Positions 52,501-61,149 of a stretch of DNA of 64,000 nucleotides are shown here, piece after piece (the first letter of the stretch is position 1; the number at the start of each line of letters is the position of its first letter). Under the pieces are notes generated by a model. That model saw only the letters and a program-made list of their open reading frames with translations. It was not told where the DNA came from and ran no database searches. The position numbers and the translations under genes are program-made. This stretch comes from Spirosoma foliorum (lineage in GTDB: Bacteria > Bacteroidota > Bacteroidia > Cytophagales > Spirosomataceae), in contig NZ_CP059732.1 of assembly GCF_014117325.1 (NCBI RefSeq), positions 8,789,065-8,853,064 of the forward strand, read 5' to 3'.

Positions 52501-53334
52501 ATGCTGTACACCGCTACCCAAACTGCTCAACTACCCTCGGAAGGCTTCCGGTATTTACGGGTAGTGCTCAACGACCATGTGTTGACCATTAACCTGAACC
52601 GTCCAGAAAAGAAGAATGCGTTGAACCCGCCAATGCTGGCCGAGCTGGCTTTTGCGCTGGCCTTTGCCCATCACTCCGCCGATGTCTGGCTGGTTGTGCT
52701 AGCCGCTGCGGGCGATACGTTCTGTGCGGGCATGGATCTGAAAAGCTTATCATTGGGTGATGCAGAAATAGCTACTGTACCAGAACCATCGGGGCCGGTT
52801 CGGTTGGGGGAGTTGATGGCGGGATTACACAAACCATGTATTGCACGGGTGCAGGGGGCAGTATACGCCGGTGGATTTTTGCTGGTAGGGGGGAGCACCT
52901 ACGTTGTGGCGGCTGACTCAGCAATGTTCAGTTTGCCTGAAGTAAAGCGCGGGTTGTTTCCGTTTCAGGTGCTGGCTGTTCTGCTCGACATTATGCCTGC
53001 CCGTACAGCTCTCGACCTCTGTCTGCGCGCCCGTGTGCTTTCGGCCACAGAAGCTCAGTCTATTGGGTTAGTAACGAATGTTGTGCCCGCTGATGAATTA
53101 GATTATACGGTCACAAGTCTAGCTAACGAGTTAAAGCAATTTTCACCTACAGCTATGCAGGCTGGATTAGGGACTTACCAGCAGTTAAAACGCCTGCCAT
53201 CCGAAGAACAACAGGCGTTTTTGTATGAACAGTTTGTGCAACTTCAGCAAACTCCCGACGCAAAAGAAGGTATGGCCGCTTTTTTGGAAAAGCGTAAACC
53301 GAAGTGGGGCGGTGGGTTAATGAATAATGAATAA
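52501..53334 (+). CDS. enoyl-CoA hydratase/isomerase family protein
   Basis: A 277-residue crotonase-fold protein. The N-terminal strand (LTINLNRPEKKNALN) and the oxyanion-hole region DTFCAGMDLKSLSL are present. The first glutamate of the hydratase pair (GGGCE in the family) reads AGGFLL here, so it is missing; the second is in LPEVKRG. This fits an isomerase or other crotonase activity better than a canonical hydratase. The last codons (LMNNE) come from the left arm of the inverted repeat, so the C-terminus has been extended into the repeat. Confidence 0.82.
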   Translation: MLYTATQTAQLPSEGFRYLRVVLNDHVLTINLNRPEKKNALNPPMLAELAFALAFAHHSADVWLVVLAAAGDTFCAGMDLKSLSLGDAEIATVPEPSGPVRLGELMAGLHKPCIARVQGAVYAGGFLLVGGSTYVVAADSAMFSLPEVKRGLFPFQVLAVLLDIMPARTALDLCLRARVLSATEAQSIGLVTNVVPADELDYTVTSLANELKQFSPTAMQAGLGTYQQLKRLPSEEQQAFLYEQFVQLQQTPDAKEGMAAFLEKRKPKWGGGLMNNE

Positions 53335-53386
53335 TGAATATGCGAACTCCTTATTAATCAGTTAATAACGTTATTCATTATTCATT
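53319..53386. repeat. inverted repeat overlapping the stop codon
   Basis: AATGAATAATGAATAA (53319-53334) pairs perfectly with 53371-53386. The left arm includes the final codons and stop of the enoyl-CoA hydratase-like gene. Similar words occur in the repeat at 19925-20024. Confidence 0.8.
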
Positions 53387-53407
53387 TTACGTTATCCATT
53401 AATAGAA

Positions 53408-53872
53408 CTATTTCTTTGGTAAATCTGGGCAATTTTCCTTTCGACGGGTGTCGATGATTGTCTGGATTTTCCAACTGCCATTCATCTTTACAAGCGTAAA
53501 CGCATTGACACCACAGTGGCTTTTGGTGTCGTTCCGGTAAAAAACGTAGGGTGTCCAGGCGGTGGCTAGTTCTGCATCAATTTTTACCTCTATGCTGGCT
53601 AGGCGCTCATCTAGTGTTCCTGCTGTTGCTTTGCCTATCGAATTGATAAACAGTGAAATGGCGTCGTCTCGTACCGAGATATCACCTTGTTTGTTCGCCA
53701 CTGTCTGTAACCGGGCAGTTGGCGTAAACAGCGGTTTTAAGATGGTTGAATCTGCTTTCTGCATTCCCTCAAAAAGTCGGTTTACAGTGGCTTTTACGGC
53801 GGCTTCTTCGCCAGATTGAGCAAAGGTTGGAATGGCCAAAACGAAGCCGATCAATACGAATACAAGTTTCAT
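53408..53872 (-). CDS. exported NTF2/SnoaL-like protein
   Basis: A 154-residue exported protein with a signal peptide ending TFAQ. The rest resembles the cystatin-like cone of the NTF2/SnoaL group (EAAVKATVNRLFEGMQKADSTIL at the start; WTPYVFYRNDTKSHCGVNAFTLVKMNGSWKI at the end). Such proteins bind small ligands or are enzymes of many kinds; no catalytic set is evident. A palindromic terminator lies just upstream, separating it from the next gene on the strand. Confidence 0.72.
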   Translation of the reverse strand: MKLVFVLIGFVLAIPTFAQSGEEAAVKATVNRLFEGMQKADSTILKPLFTPTARLQTVANKQGDISVRDDAISLFINSIGKATAGTLDERLASIEVKIDAELATAWTPYVFYRNDTKSHCGVNAFTLVKMNGSWKIQTIIDTRRKENCPDLPKK

Positions 53873-53907
53873 GAGTTAGTTTGGTCCAGTAAATAAGTAG
53901 CGTAAAA

Positions 53908-53940
53908 AGACCTTATAGGTTTTAAAAACCTATAAGGTCT
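53908..53940 (-). terminator. 33-bp perfect palindromic terminator
   Basis: A perfect palindrome of 16 + 1 + 16 bases (AGACCTTATAGG and complement). On the minus strand a T5 run follows, so it would terminate transcripts from the 54035-54502 gene. Confidence 0.85.
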
Positions 53941-54034
53941 GAAGGGTTAAATATACTGATTTACAATCATTTTATACAGATTCTACTTCCCACTAATTTG
54001 CTGGGCTTCGCTAAAGTCGAAACTAACGTATCGT

Positions 54035-54502
54035 TCAGATCGCCTTCGAGGTAGTTTTTGTTTTACCTTCTTTGGTTAAGGCACTACTTTCCTGGCGGGT
54101 CATTTTTTTGACGTACTCAACTCGCCGAAATCGCAACGCACTCCAATCTTCGTCGATAGCGACCATCCTGACGGGTTCAAAGCCTAGTGTTCCCAAAACT
54201 GCCCAGCCGGTATCGCGATTGAAATCACATCTGTGCTTTTTAGAACTGCCTTTTGGGTATGTCATCCAAAGGATGCAATCGCCTTTCAGTTTGTCGGCCA
54301 GAATTGGGGTTAACGAATCAACTTCCTGCTGCGTTTTTACGAAGGCAATAGCAAACTCACCGACCTGAATTTGTTGAGGATCAGTAACAATCGTAGCCAG
54401 GTGCCGCATCTCATCGACAACAGGCGCAAACTCTGCGGGCGAGTTAATAACCGCAATTTCGGGCTGAGATTTATAATTAAGTTTTGCGAAGATTGGGTTC
54501 AT
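54035..54502 (-). CDS. conserved hypothetical protein
   Basis: A 155-residue cytoplasmic protein of a conserved but functionally unknown family. The C-terminal half has the family signature: YPKGSSKKHRCDFNRDTGWAVLG, GFEPVRMVAIDEDWSALRFRRVEYV. The N-terminal half contains EIAVINSPAEFAPVV and IAFVKTQQEVDSL. The final ~15 residues are a basic tail (KEGKTKTTSKAI). No signal peptide or membrane segment. It sits between a lipoprotein gene and the NTF2-like gene on the same strand. I cannot assign a function. Confidence 0.7.
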   Translation of the reverse strand: MNPIFAKLNYKSQPEIAVINSPAEFAPVVDEMRHLATIVTDPQQIQVGEFAIAFVKTQQEVDSLTPILADKLKGDCILWMTYPKGSSKKHRCDFNRDTGWAVLGTLGFEPVRMVAIDEDWSALRFRRVEYVKKMTRQESSALTKEGKTKTTSKAI

Positions 54503-54529
54503 AGGAAAAGGGTGATTAAACGCTGACCA

Positions 54530-55300
54530 TTATTGTCTTCTCGGCAAAATAACGAAGAACCCGTCTTTCTGGGCAAACGGCTTTGTATTAACGTATAAGC
54601 CATTGGCTTGTCTAACTTCAACACCCGCTACTTGTGGTTTCGGTTCAACTCGTATGGCCGATGCCCAGAATTGCGTATCGATATAAAACTCCGTTTTAAA
54701 ATCCTTATCCACCGATAGAGTTAAGTAGTTGCGGAACTGGAGAGGTGACTGTTCGGGCAGATAGGTATAGGCACGAACAGTTATTGTCTTTTTTGAATTA
54801 GCCACCCACCGGGCCTGTTCCTGACTAACAATCGGCATACCAGGCATGGGCACTGTTCCAGTCGGGAATACGATAAATTGTCGCTTAATCGCTTTGGTAT
54901 GTGGCGGAATAAAAGAGACAGGATTATCTTTTGAAATAGTGCCTTCTGTAGAAGAATTTATTGACGAAAAATTAGATTTTCCATATCGATAGATATACCC
55001 CGAACTCGACAGGTTTACATTAGCTACATCATACCAATAGTCGAACGTTTTTTGCCCAATAATAAACGATGATCGTTTCCAGTCAATATAGAGTGGCTTG
55101 TTAAGTTTATTAACTACAGAAACCAGCATTTCGCCCCGTTCACTGGCGAAATTGTAGCGAAGTGTAAGGGTATCATTGTCTAATACCAGCCCTTCACTAA
55201 CTGGATTGACGTTTGACCCCCGCAAGGTAATTACCTGTACAGTAGGCATACAGCCTAAGAAAATCACCGAAAAGAGTAATAGTAGAGCCAGGCGTTTCAT
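54530..55300 (-). CDS. hypothetical lipoprotein
   Basis: A 256-residue lipoprotein; the signal peptide ends FLGCMPT with the lipobox cysteine at about residue 17. The remainder is beta-rich with an immunoglobulin-like look (LTLRYNFASERGEMLVSVVNKLNKPLYIDWKRSSFIIG). I do not recognise the family. It is 27 bp upstream of the conserved hypothetical gene on the same strand and may be co-transcribed with it, and lies 43 bp from the xylulokinase gene. Confidence 0.6.
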   Translation of the reverse strand: MKRLALLLLFSVIFLGCMPTVQVITLRGSNVNPVSEGLVLDNDTLTLRYNFASERGEMLVSVVNKLNKPLYIDWKRSSFIIGQKTFDYWYDVANVNLSSSGYIYRYGKSNFSSINSSTEGTISKDNPVSFIPPHTKAIKRQFIVFPTGTVPMPGMPIVSQEQARWVANSKKTITVRAYTYLPEQSPLQFRNYLTLSVDKDFKTEFYIDTQFWASAIRVEPKPQVAGVEVRQANGLYVNTKPFAQKDGFFVILPRRQ

Positions 55301-55343
55301 ATCCTTTTTTTGATAAAGTAAACTACTGGTTTGATCGCATATA

Positions 55344-56825
55344 TTAAAGGTTTCTTAATTTTGACAACCACCGCCCATAAGCATCCCGATACGCTTCCTG
55401 CGCCCGCATATCGGGTTCGATTGTCTTGGTTACGTGTAATCCGGTGAAGGCTTCCTGGGCTGTTTTGTAGAAGCCTAATCCTAAGCCAGCTCCACGAGCA
55501 GCGCCCTGTGCGCCATCGGTATTGTATAGCTCAATGGTAGCGCCAGTTAAGTTGGCCATTGTGTCGCGGAAGAGGGGGCTGAGGAACATATTGGCTTCGC
55601 CCGCCCGGATGGTTTGTAAACCTACGCCCACGCTTTCCATAATCTGAATGCCATAGTAAAGCGCAAATACAATACCTTCCTGTGCAGCCCGAATTATGTG
55701 TGGCAGGCCGTGGCGGGTTAGCTGCAGACCATGAAAGGAAGCGCCTAGATCAGCATTTTCCAGCATGCGCTCGGCCCCATTGCCAAAGGGTAAACACACC
55801 AGGCCATCGGCTCCAATAGGCGACTCGTGCGCCAGTCGATTCATATCGTCATAACCAATCGATCGCCCTAGTACCTGATTTCGAAGCCAGCTGTTTAAAA
55901 TACCTGTTCCGTTTACGCATAACAAAACACCATAACGTGGCGTCTCAACCTGGCTGTTAACATGCAGAAACGTATTTACCCGCGATTTTGGGTCGTATTT
56001 GGCCTGATCACTCACCCCGTATACAACGCCCGATGTACCAGCCGTTGCCGCAATCTGACCAGGCTCCAGTACATTCAATGAAAAAGCATTATTTGGCTGA
56101 TCGCCAGCGCGGTAGGTAACGGGCGTGCCAGCAGCAAGACCCAGTTCGGCGGCAGCAGTTGCCGTTATTTCACCTTGTGGGGCAAAGGTTGGCTTGATCG
56201 TCGGAATTAAAGAGGCATCAAAACCAAAATAATCGAGCAGGAATTGGGCCGGTTGATTGGCCTGAAAATCCCAGAAAGCCCCTTCTGAAAGTCCCGACGC
56301 GGTCGTCACAAGGTCGCCTGTCATGCGGGCGGCCAGATAATCGCCGGGAAGCATGAATTTATCTACTTGAGCATACACATCGGGTTCGTTGGCTTTAACC
56401 CAGGCTAGTTTTGCTGCGGTGAAATTACCGGGCGAGTTAAGCAGGTGATGCAGCGTACGGTCATGGCCGAGTGTATCAAACGCCTGATTTCCGTAAGGAA
56501 CGGCCCGGCTATCGCACCAGATAATAGAGGGGCGTAATACATTGAACTCCTTGTCGACTACCACAAGCCCATGCATCTGGTATGAAATACCAATTGCCTT
56601 TACATCACTGGGGTTGATGTTGGTCTGTTGCATCACGGCCTTGCTGGCCAGACAGGCATTCTGCCACCAGATTTCGGGCTGTTGCTCCGCGAATCCTGGT
56701 TGCGGAGCCTCGATGACCATTTCGGGTTGAGGAAAGAAAGCCGATGCGACGACTTTGCCACTATCGGCATCTAATAGACTGGCTTTAACGGACGAACTGC
56801 CAAGATCGAATCCAAGAAAATACAT
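55344..56825 (-). CDS. xylB: xylulokinase (FGGY family)
   Basis: A 493-residue sugar kinase that phosphorylates D-xylulose in the xylose pathway. The start at 56825 (MYFLGFDLGSSSVKASLLD) gives the phosphate-1 motif at the N-terminus. Family landmarks: IKAIGISYQMHGLV near 85, WCDSRAV, PGDYLAARMTGD, and the C-terminal adenosine part (AGEANMFLSPLFRDTMANLTG, GAARGAGLGLGF). xylA is not in the window. It is divergent from the rhamnosidase-like gene with about 100 bp between them, so the two could be co-regulated as part of a pentose/plant-sugar locus. Confidence 0.88.
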   Translation of the reverse strand: MYFLGFDLGSSSVKASLLDADSGKVVASAFFPQPEMVIEAPQPGFAEQQPEIWWQNACLASKAVMQQTNINPSDVKAIGISYQMHGLVVVDKEFNVLRPSIIWCDSRAVPYGNQAFDTLGHDRTLHHLLNSPGNFTAAKLAWVKANEPDVYAQVDKFMLPGDYLAARMTGDLVTTASGLSEGAFWDFQANQPAQFLLDYFGFDASLIPTIKPTFAPQGEITATAAAELGLAAGTPVTYRAGDQPNNAFSLNVLEPGQIAATAGTSGVVYGVSDQAKYDPKSRVNTFLHVNSQVETPRYGVLLCVNGTGILNSWLRNQVLGRSIGYDDMNRLAHESPIGADGLVCLPFGNGAERMLENADLGASFHGLQLTRHGLPHIIRAAQEGIVFALYYGIQIMESVGVGLQTIRAGEANMFLSPLFRDTMANLTGATIELYNTDGAQGAARGAGLGLGFYKTAQEAFTGLHVTKTIEPDMRAQEAYRDAYGRWLSKLRNL

Positions 56826-56928
56826 GCGGGTACCGGAGTTAGGAAATCTGTTGCTAAAGTACAACGAGACAAGGATAATCAGTAAGTACAGCAAAAATGT
56901 CTCTTATCTTGCACATTATTTGGCTTCT

Positions 56929-59310
56929 ATGAAACGATTTCTACTCTTTGTCGCTCTTGGCTTATTTATAAAATCGGCTGGTTTTGCGCAGGCACCCACG
57001 CCCGACTGGACAAACCAATACTGGCCTGCCCGCTGGATTGTACACCCAACAGCCCCAACTCGCCAATATGGTATCTACCACTTTCGGAAAGCCATTGATC
57101 TGGCTCAAAAGCCCACACGTTTTGTGATTCATCTCTCTGCCGACAACCGCTACCGATTGTTCGTCAATGGGAAATCGGTAGCGCTGGGCCCCGCTCGTAG
57201 TGATACCCAGAACTGGAACTATGAAACACTCGATCTGGCTCCTTTCCTGCAAGCGGGTCATAATGTGCTGGCTGCGCAAGTGTGGTACATGGGAGAGAGT
57301 GCGCCTTTTGCGCAGATGAGCTATCAGTTCGGATTTCTGCTACAAGGTGATGGTGAAGCGGAAAAGATGGCGAATACCGATGCCAGTTGGAAGGTGTTTC
57401 AGAATCCGGCCTACTCGCCCGTCAAAAACGATATTCCAAAACTACGTACGTACATTGTTATGGGCGATGGTGATCATATAGATGCGGCTAAGTATCCCTG
57501 GGGCTGGGAGCAGACCAATTTTGACGATAAAGCCTGGGCAACTGCCAAACCATTTGGCTTTCCAACGAAACCGCGTGGGTTAGGCACCGACGGCAACTGG
57601 GCGCTGGTGCCTCGAACCATTCCGATGATGGAGGAAACCGTCATTCGACTGGCAGTGGTTCGACGGAGCGAAAATGGGAAGATGGATACCGCTTTTTTGC
57701 AGGGGAAAGCACCCGTAACGGTTCCGGCTAACACAAAAGCGGTGTTTATGCTCGATCAGAGTTATCTGACCAATGCCTATCCTGAACTAACGGTTAGCAA
57801 AGGCAAAGGAGCCCTCGTAACACTCTCGTATGCCGAAGCGCTGATTGATGCCAAAGGACAGAAAGGAAACCGGAATGACGTAGAAGGGCGAACAATGCGT
57901 GGGTTCGACGATCAGCTTGTGGCTGATGGCAGCGACAAACGAATCTTCCGACCGCTCTGGTTTCGTACGTATCGTTACCTCCAGCTGACGGTTGAAACGA
58001 AAGACGAACCGCTGGTTCTGGATGATCTGGTTGGAAAATTCACCGGGTATCCATTTGAAGAGAAAGCAAAATTTGCGGCCAGCGATACTACCTTGAAGCG
58101 CTCTGGAACGTTGGCTGGCGAACCGCCCGACTTTGTGCGGGTGAAACCTACTACGACTGTCCCTATTACGAACAATTGCAATACACGGGCGACACCCGGA
58201 TTCAGGCCATGATTTCGCTCTACGTAACGGGAGACGACCGACTGATGCGGAAAGCAATCACCGATTACGAGCACAGCCGTTTCAACGATGGTCTCACACA
58301 AAGCCGCTATCCATCGGCTGATTTTCAGGTGATTCCTACGTTTTCACTCTACTGGGTCTGCATGGTGCATGACTATTGGATGCATCGGCAGGACGATGCC
58401 TTTGTGAAATCGATGTTGCCCGGAATTCTGGGTGTATTGAACTGGCACGAACAGCGTATTGCCTAAAACGGGCCTGAACGGCCCATTAGAGTGGTGGAAC
58501 TTTGTAGACTGGTCGAAGTGGAAAAACGCGAAGGATGAAATTTCGGGGGGTATTCCGAATGGCGCCCGCAAAGGAGGCTCCAGTATTCTGTCTCTGCAAC
58601 AGGCTTATACGTATACCCGTGCTGCCGATTTACTGGCACATTATGGGAAAAATGAACTGGCCGAACATTATCGAGAACTCGCCCGACGCTTGAATAAAGC
58701 AGTTTACGAGCAGTGCTGGGATGCCGGTCGTAATTTATTTGCTGATACGCCCGATAAGAATTCATTTAGTCAGCACGCCAATATCCTGGCTGTACTGACG
58801 AATGCCGTCCCTGCTACGCAACAGGCTGCTCTGTTGCAGAAAACGATGGCAGACACATCGCTGACGCAGGCCACGTTCTATTTTAAATTCTATCTGTTCG
58901 AAGCCCTTAAAAAAACGGGCCTGGGCGATCAGTTTATTGCTCAACTAAAACCCTGGCGTGATATGTTGGCCATTGGCTTAACAACCTTTGCCGAAAATCC
59001 CGAACCGACTCGTTCAGATTGTCATGCCTGGAGTGCGTCACCTTTGTACGAATTCCTTTCTACTACCTGCGGCATCCGAACCGCCGAACCCGGCTTCAAA
59101 TCGGTGCGTATCGAACCGTTTATGGGCGACTTGACGAGTGTTGAAGGAAAGATGCCGCACCCTTCGGGCGAGATTGCTGTGCAGTTTCAGAAATCACCAA
59201 CGGGGGCGTTGACTGGTAGCGTTACGCTGCCGACTAACCTAAGCGGCACCTTGCGCTGGAAAGGAAAAACGATGCCGCTGAAGGCGGGGAAACAAACAGT
59301 GAGTTTGTGA
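56929..59310 (+). pseudogene. GH78-like alpha-L-rhamnosidase, two opposite frameshifts
   Basis: A secreted glycoside hydrolase of the rhamnosidase type. The start at 56929 gives a signal peptide ending GFAQ. N-terminal beta-sandwich domains (YHFRKAIDLAQKPTRFVIHLSADNRYRLFVNGK, about 45-80) precede the (alpha/alpha)6 catalytic domain: AGETYYDCPYYEQLQYTGD, then FNDGLTQSRYPS. One base is missing near 58100-58104 (before WNVGWRTARL) and one is extra near 58464 (before KTGLNGPL); the two shifts cancel, giving 793 residues in all. All domains continue across both breaks, so either they are sequencing errors or the gene broke recently. It probably removes rhamnose from plant glycans. Confidence 0.8.
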
Positions 59311-59315
59311 TGTAA

Positions 59316-59378
59316 CGCGGACATCCTGTCCGCATAGCTGTAAAATTAAACTTTATCTATGCGGACAGGATGTCCGCG
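59316..59378. repeat. inverted repeat with self-palindromic arms
   Basis: Arms 59316-59336 and 59358-59378 are perfect over 21 bp. Each arm is itself a hairpin (GCGGACA..TGTCCGC), so the region could form one long stem or two small ones. Confidence 0.85.
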
Positions 59379-59390
59379 CTACTTCTACCA

Positions 59391-59427
59391 AAAAGAGGGC
59401 TGCCCAGGCAGCCCTCTTTTTATTTTT
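59391..59427. terminator. bidirectional terminator
   Basis: A 14-bp perfect stem (59391-59404 with 59407-59420) with a 2-nt loop, A-rich before and T-rich after. It lies between the rhamnosidase-like gene and susD, which converge. Confidence 0.9.
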
Positions 59428-59448
59428 AAGCTAAGAAATGAATACGAA

Positions 59449-61131
59449 CTAGAAATTTGGATTCTTGGTCGCAACGCTGGTTGTTGTCGGATTCAGCACC
59501 GATTCATCGGCAGGGACATCCCAGTAATCCATGAAGTTATAGTTAATGGTCACGTTTTTGTTAACCACACCAGCGGTAGTCACTACCGTGTTTCCATAAC
59601 TGCCACCACCATTGCTGATATCATAAGTCCAGCCCCAACGACGGTTGTCGTAATACGATAAGCCACGGCCAAATAGCGATACTCTTCGTTCCTTCGTTAG
59701 TTCGGTCAGTGCTTTCGAGAGAGTTAGGCCCGTGCCAGCTACAGCGGCAACACCGGCTCCCTGATAGGTTCTTACTGCATCAACAAAGCCCAGTCCGGTT
59801 TCGATGTTGCCCAGACGCATGTTTGCTTCAGCCAGCATCAGCGCGTTTTCTTCGTAGCTGCCAGCAATGTAAACCTCGTAAGCGCCAACGTCCTTCGTAC
59901 CATATACATACACGCCAGGCGCCCCGTTACCATTTGCGGTTAAGCTGTAGCGGGTCGTGAACGTATAGTTGTTTTTGTAAGTCGTAGCGGTATTGAAATT
60001 GTTGGTAACCCGTTTGTCGCCCGTGTTAAAGGACTGCATAAAACGCTCGCTGATTTTGAACGTCGTCGCCGTATTTACACCCGTTGTCAGCGCAGCAACT
60101 GTACCGCCCGAAGCCGAGAAGAAATAGTTAGACGCTGTGCTACGTCCAGTAAAGACCACGTCTCCTTTCTGAATACCACTCTTAGCCAGAGTCAATACAC
60201 TATTCCAATCGGCAGTAGTCATCGCTGTGGTAGACGATTCCGTGATCTTAGCATCTGGATTTCCATTTACGAAAGGAGCCAGCTTGTTAACCAGAATATT
60301 GCGGGCCAGCATCGTGTTGATATTCCGTTTCCACATATCGATAGTAGGAACACCGCCATTACCTACTTGTGTAAACGATGGAATAAGCTGAGAAATAACG
60401 GCCTGATAATCGGTTGTGCTGGTAACCGAGCTTAATGTGGTGGCAGCCAGATTAAAATAGTCGTTCGACTTGCTAATAATGGCATCGTGGAGCACATAAT
60501 TGCCATCTGTCGTAACTGACTTATCGTCAATAAGACCAGCATAATACATAGACCCGATAGAAGCATAGGCAAAGCCTTTCCACCAGTAAGCCCAGGCTTT
60601 CATGGTGTTCGCCCGGCTAGTGGCATCACCCGAAAACTTAATGGTACCCGACAGATCTAATATCTGATTACAGACATTGTTCAGCGCATACATATTTAGC
60701 CACTGATAGTAAATGGCATTGTTACCTGCACCCGTTGCCGCACGGCTATTGTATGACCGAATGATGCCTATTTGCGGAGCCGGATTGGTTACTTTAGTAC
60801 CATCATCGAGGATGATATAATCGGGTACGCCGATTGTTGTAACCTGGTTATTAGACGCGTCGGCTCCTACATTGTCGGCCATTAGTTCACTATAACCGAG
60901 GGGCAATGAAAAGTAGCTATTTCCCAGCCAGCCATCACCGTTATAGAAACCATTGATGTATACGCCACCCTGGGCAAATGATATAAGCCCGGTTTCTGTG
61001 TTGACATTGGCCGCTACTGTAGGCGCGTTTGGGTTACCTACATCCAATTGGTCTTTACACGACACTCCTGCAAGCATAAGGGTCGTAAAACAAACGGTGG
61101 CAAAGAATTTATTTTTATTAATGAGTTTCAT
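59449..61131 (-). CDS. SusD/RagB-family outer membrane lipoprotein
   Basis: A 560-residue lipoprotein that caps a SusC channel and binds the sugar or peptide it imports. The start at 61131 (MKLINKNKFFATVC) gives the signal peptide with the lipobox cysteine at residue 25 (AGVSC). TPR-like helices of the SusD family follow (YYQWLNMYALNNVCNQILDL; AWAYWWKGFAYASIGSMYY), and the C-terminal part has AEANMRLGNIETGLGFVDAVRTYQ and LTKERRVSLFGRGLSYYDNRRW, typical of the RagB/SusD domain. The last residues end the window's SusC-SusD operon. Unlike susC, it reads through intact. Confidence 0.92.
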   Translation of the reverse strand: MKLINKNKFFATVCFTTLMLAGVSCKDQLDVGNPNAPTVAANVNTETGLISFAQGGVYINGFYNGDGWLGNSYFSLPLGYSELMADNVGADASNNQVTTIGVPDYIILDDGTKVTNPAPQIGIIRSYNSRAATGAGNNAIYYQWLNMYALNNVCNQILDLSGTIKFSGDATSRANTMKAWAYWWKGFAYASIGSMYYAGLIDDKSVTTDGNYVLHDAIISKSNDYFNLAATTLSSVTSTTDYQAVISQLIPSFTQVGNGGVPTIDMWKRNINTMLARNILVNKLAPFVNGNPDAKITESSTTAMTTADWNSVLTLAKSGIQKGDVVFTGRSTASNYFFSASGGTVAALTTGVNTATTFKISERFMQSFNTGDKRVTNNFNTATTYKNNYTFTTRYSLTANGNGAPGVYVYGTKDVGAYEVYIAGSYEENALMLAEANMRLGNIETGLGFVDAVRTYQGAGVAAVAGTGLTLSKALTELTKERRVSLFGRGLSYYDNRRWGWTYDISNGGGSYGNTVVTTAGVVNKNVTINYNFMDYWDVPADESVLNPTTTSVATKNPNF

Positions 61132-61149
61132 AGACAAAGACGTTTAAAA

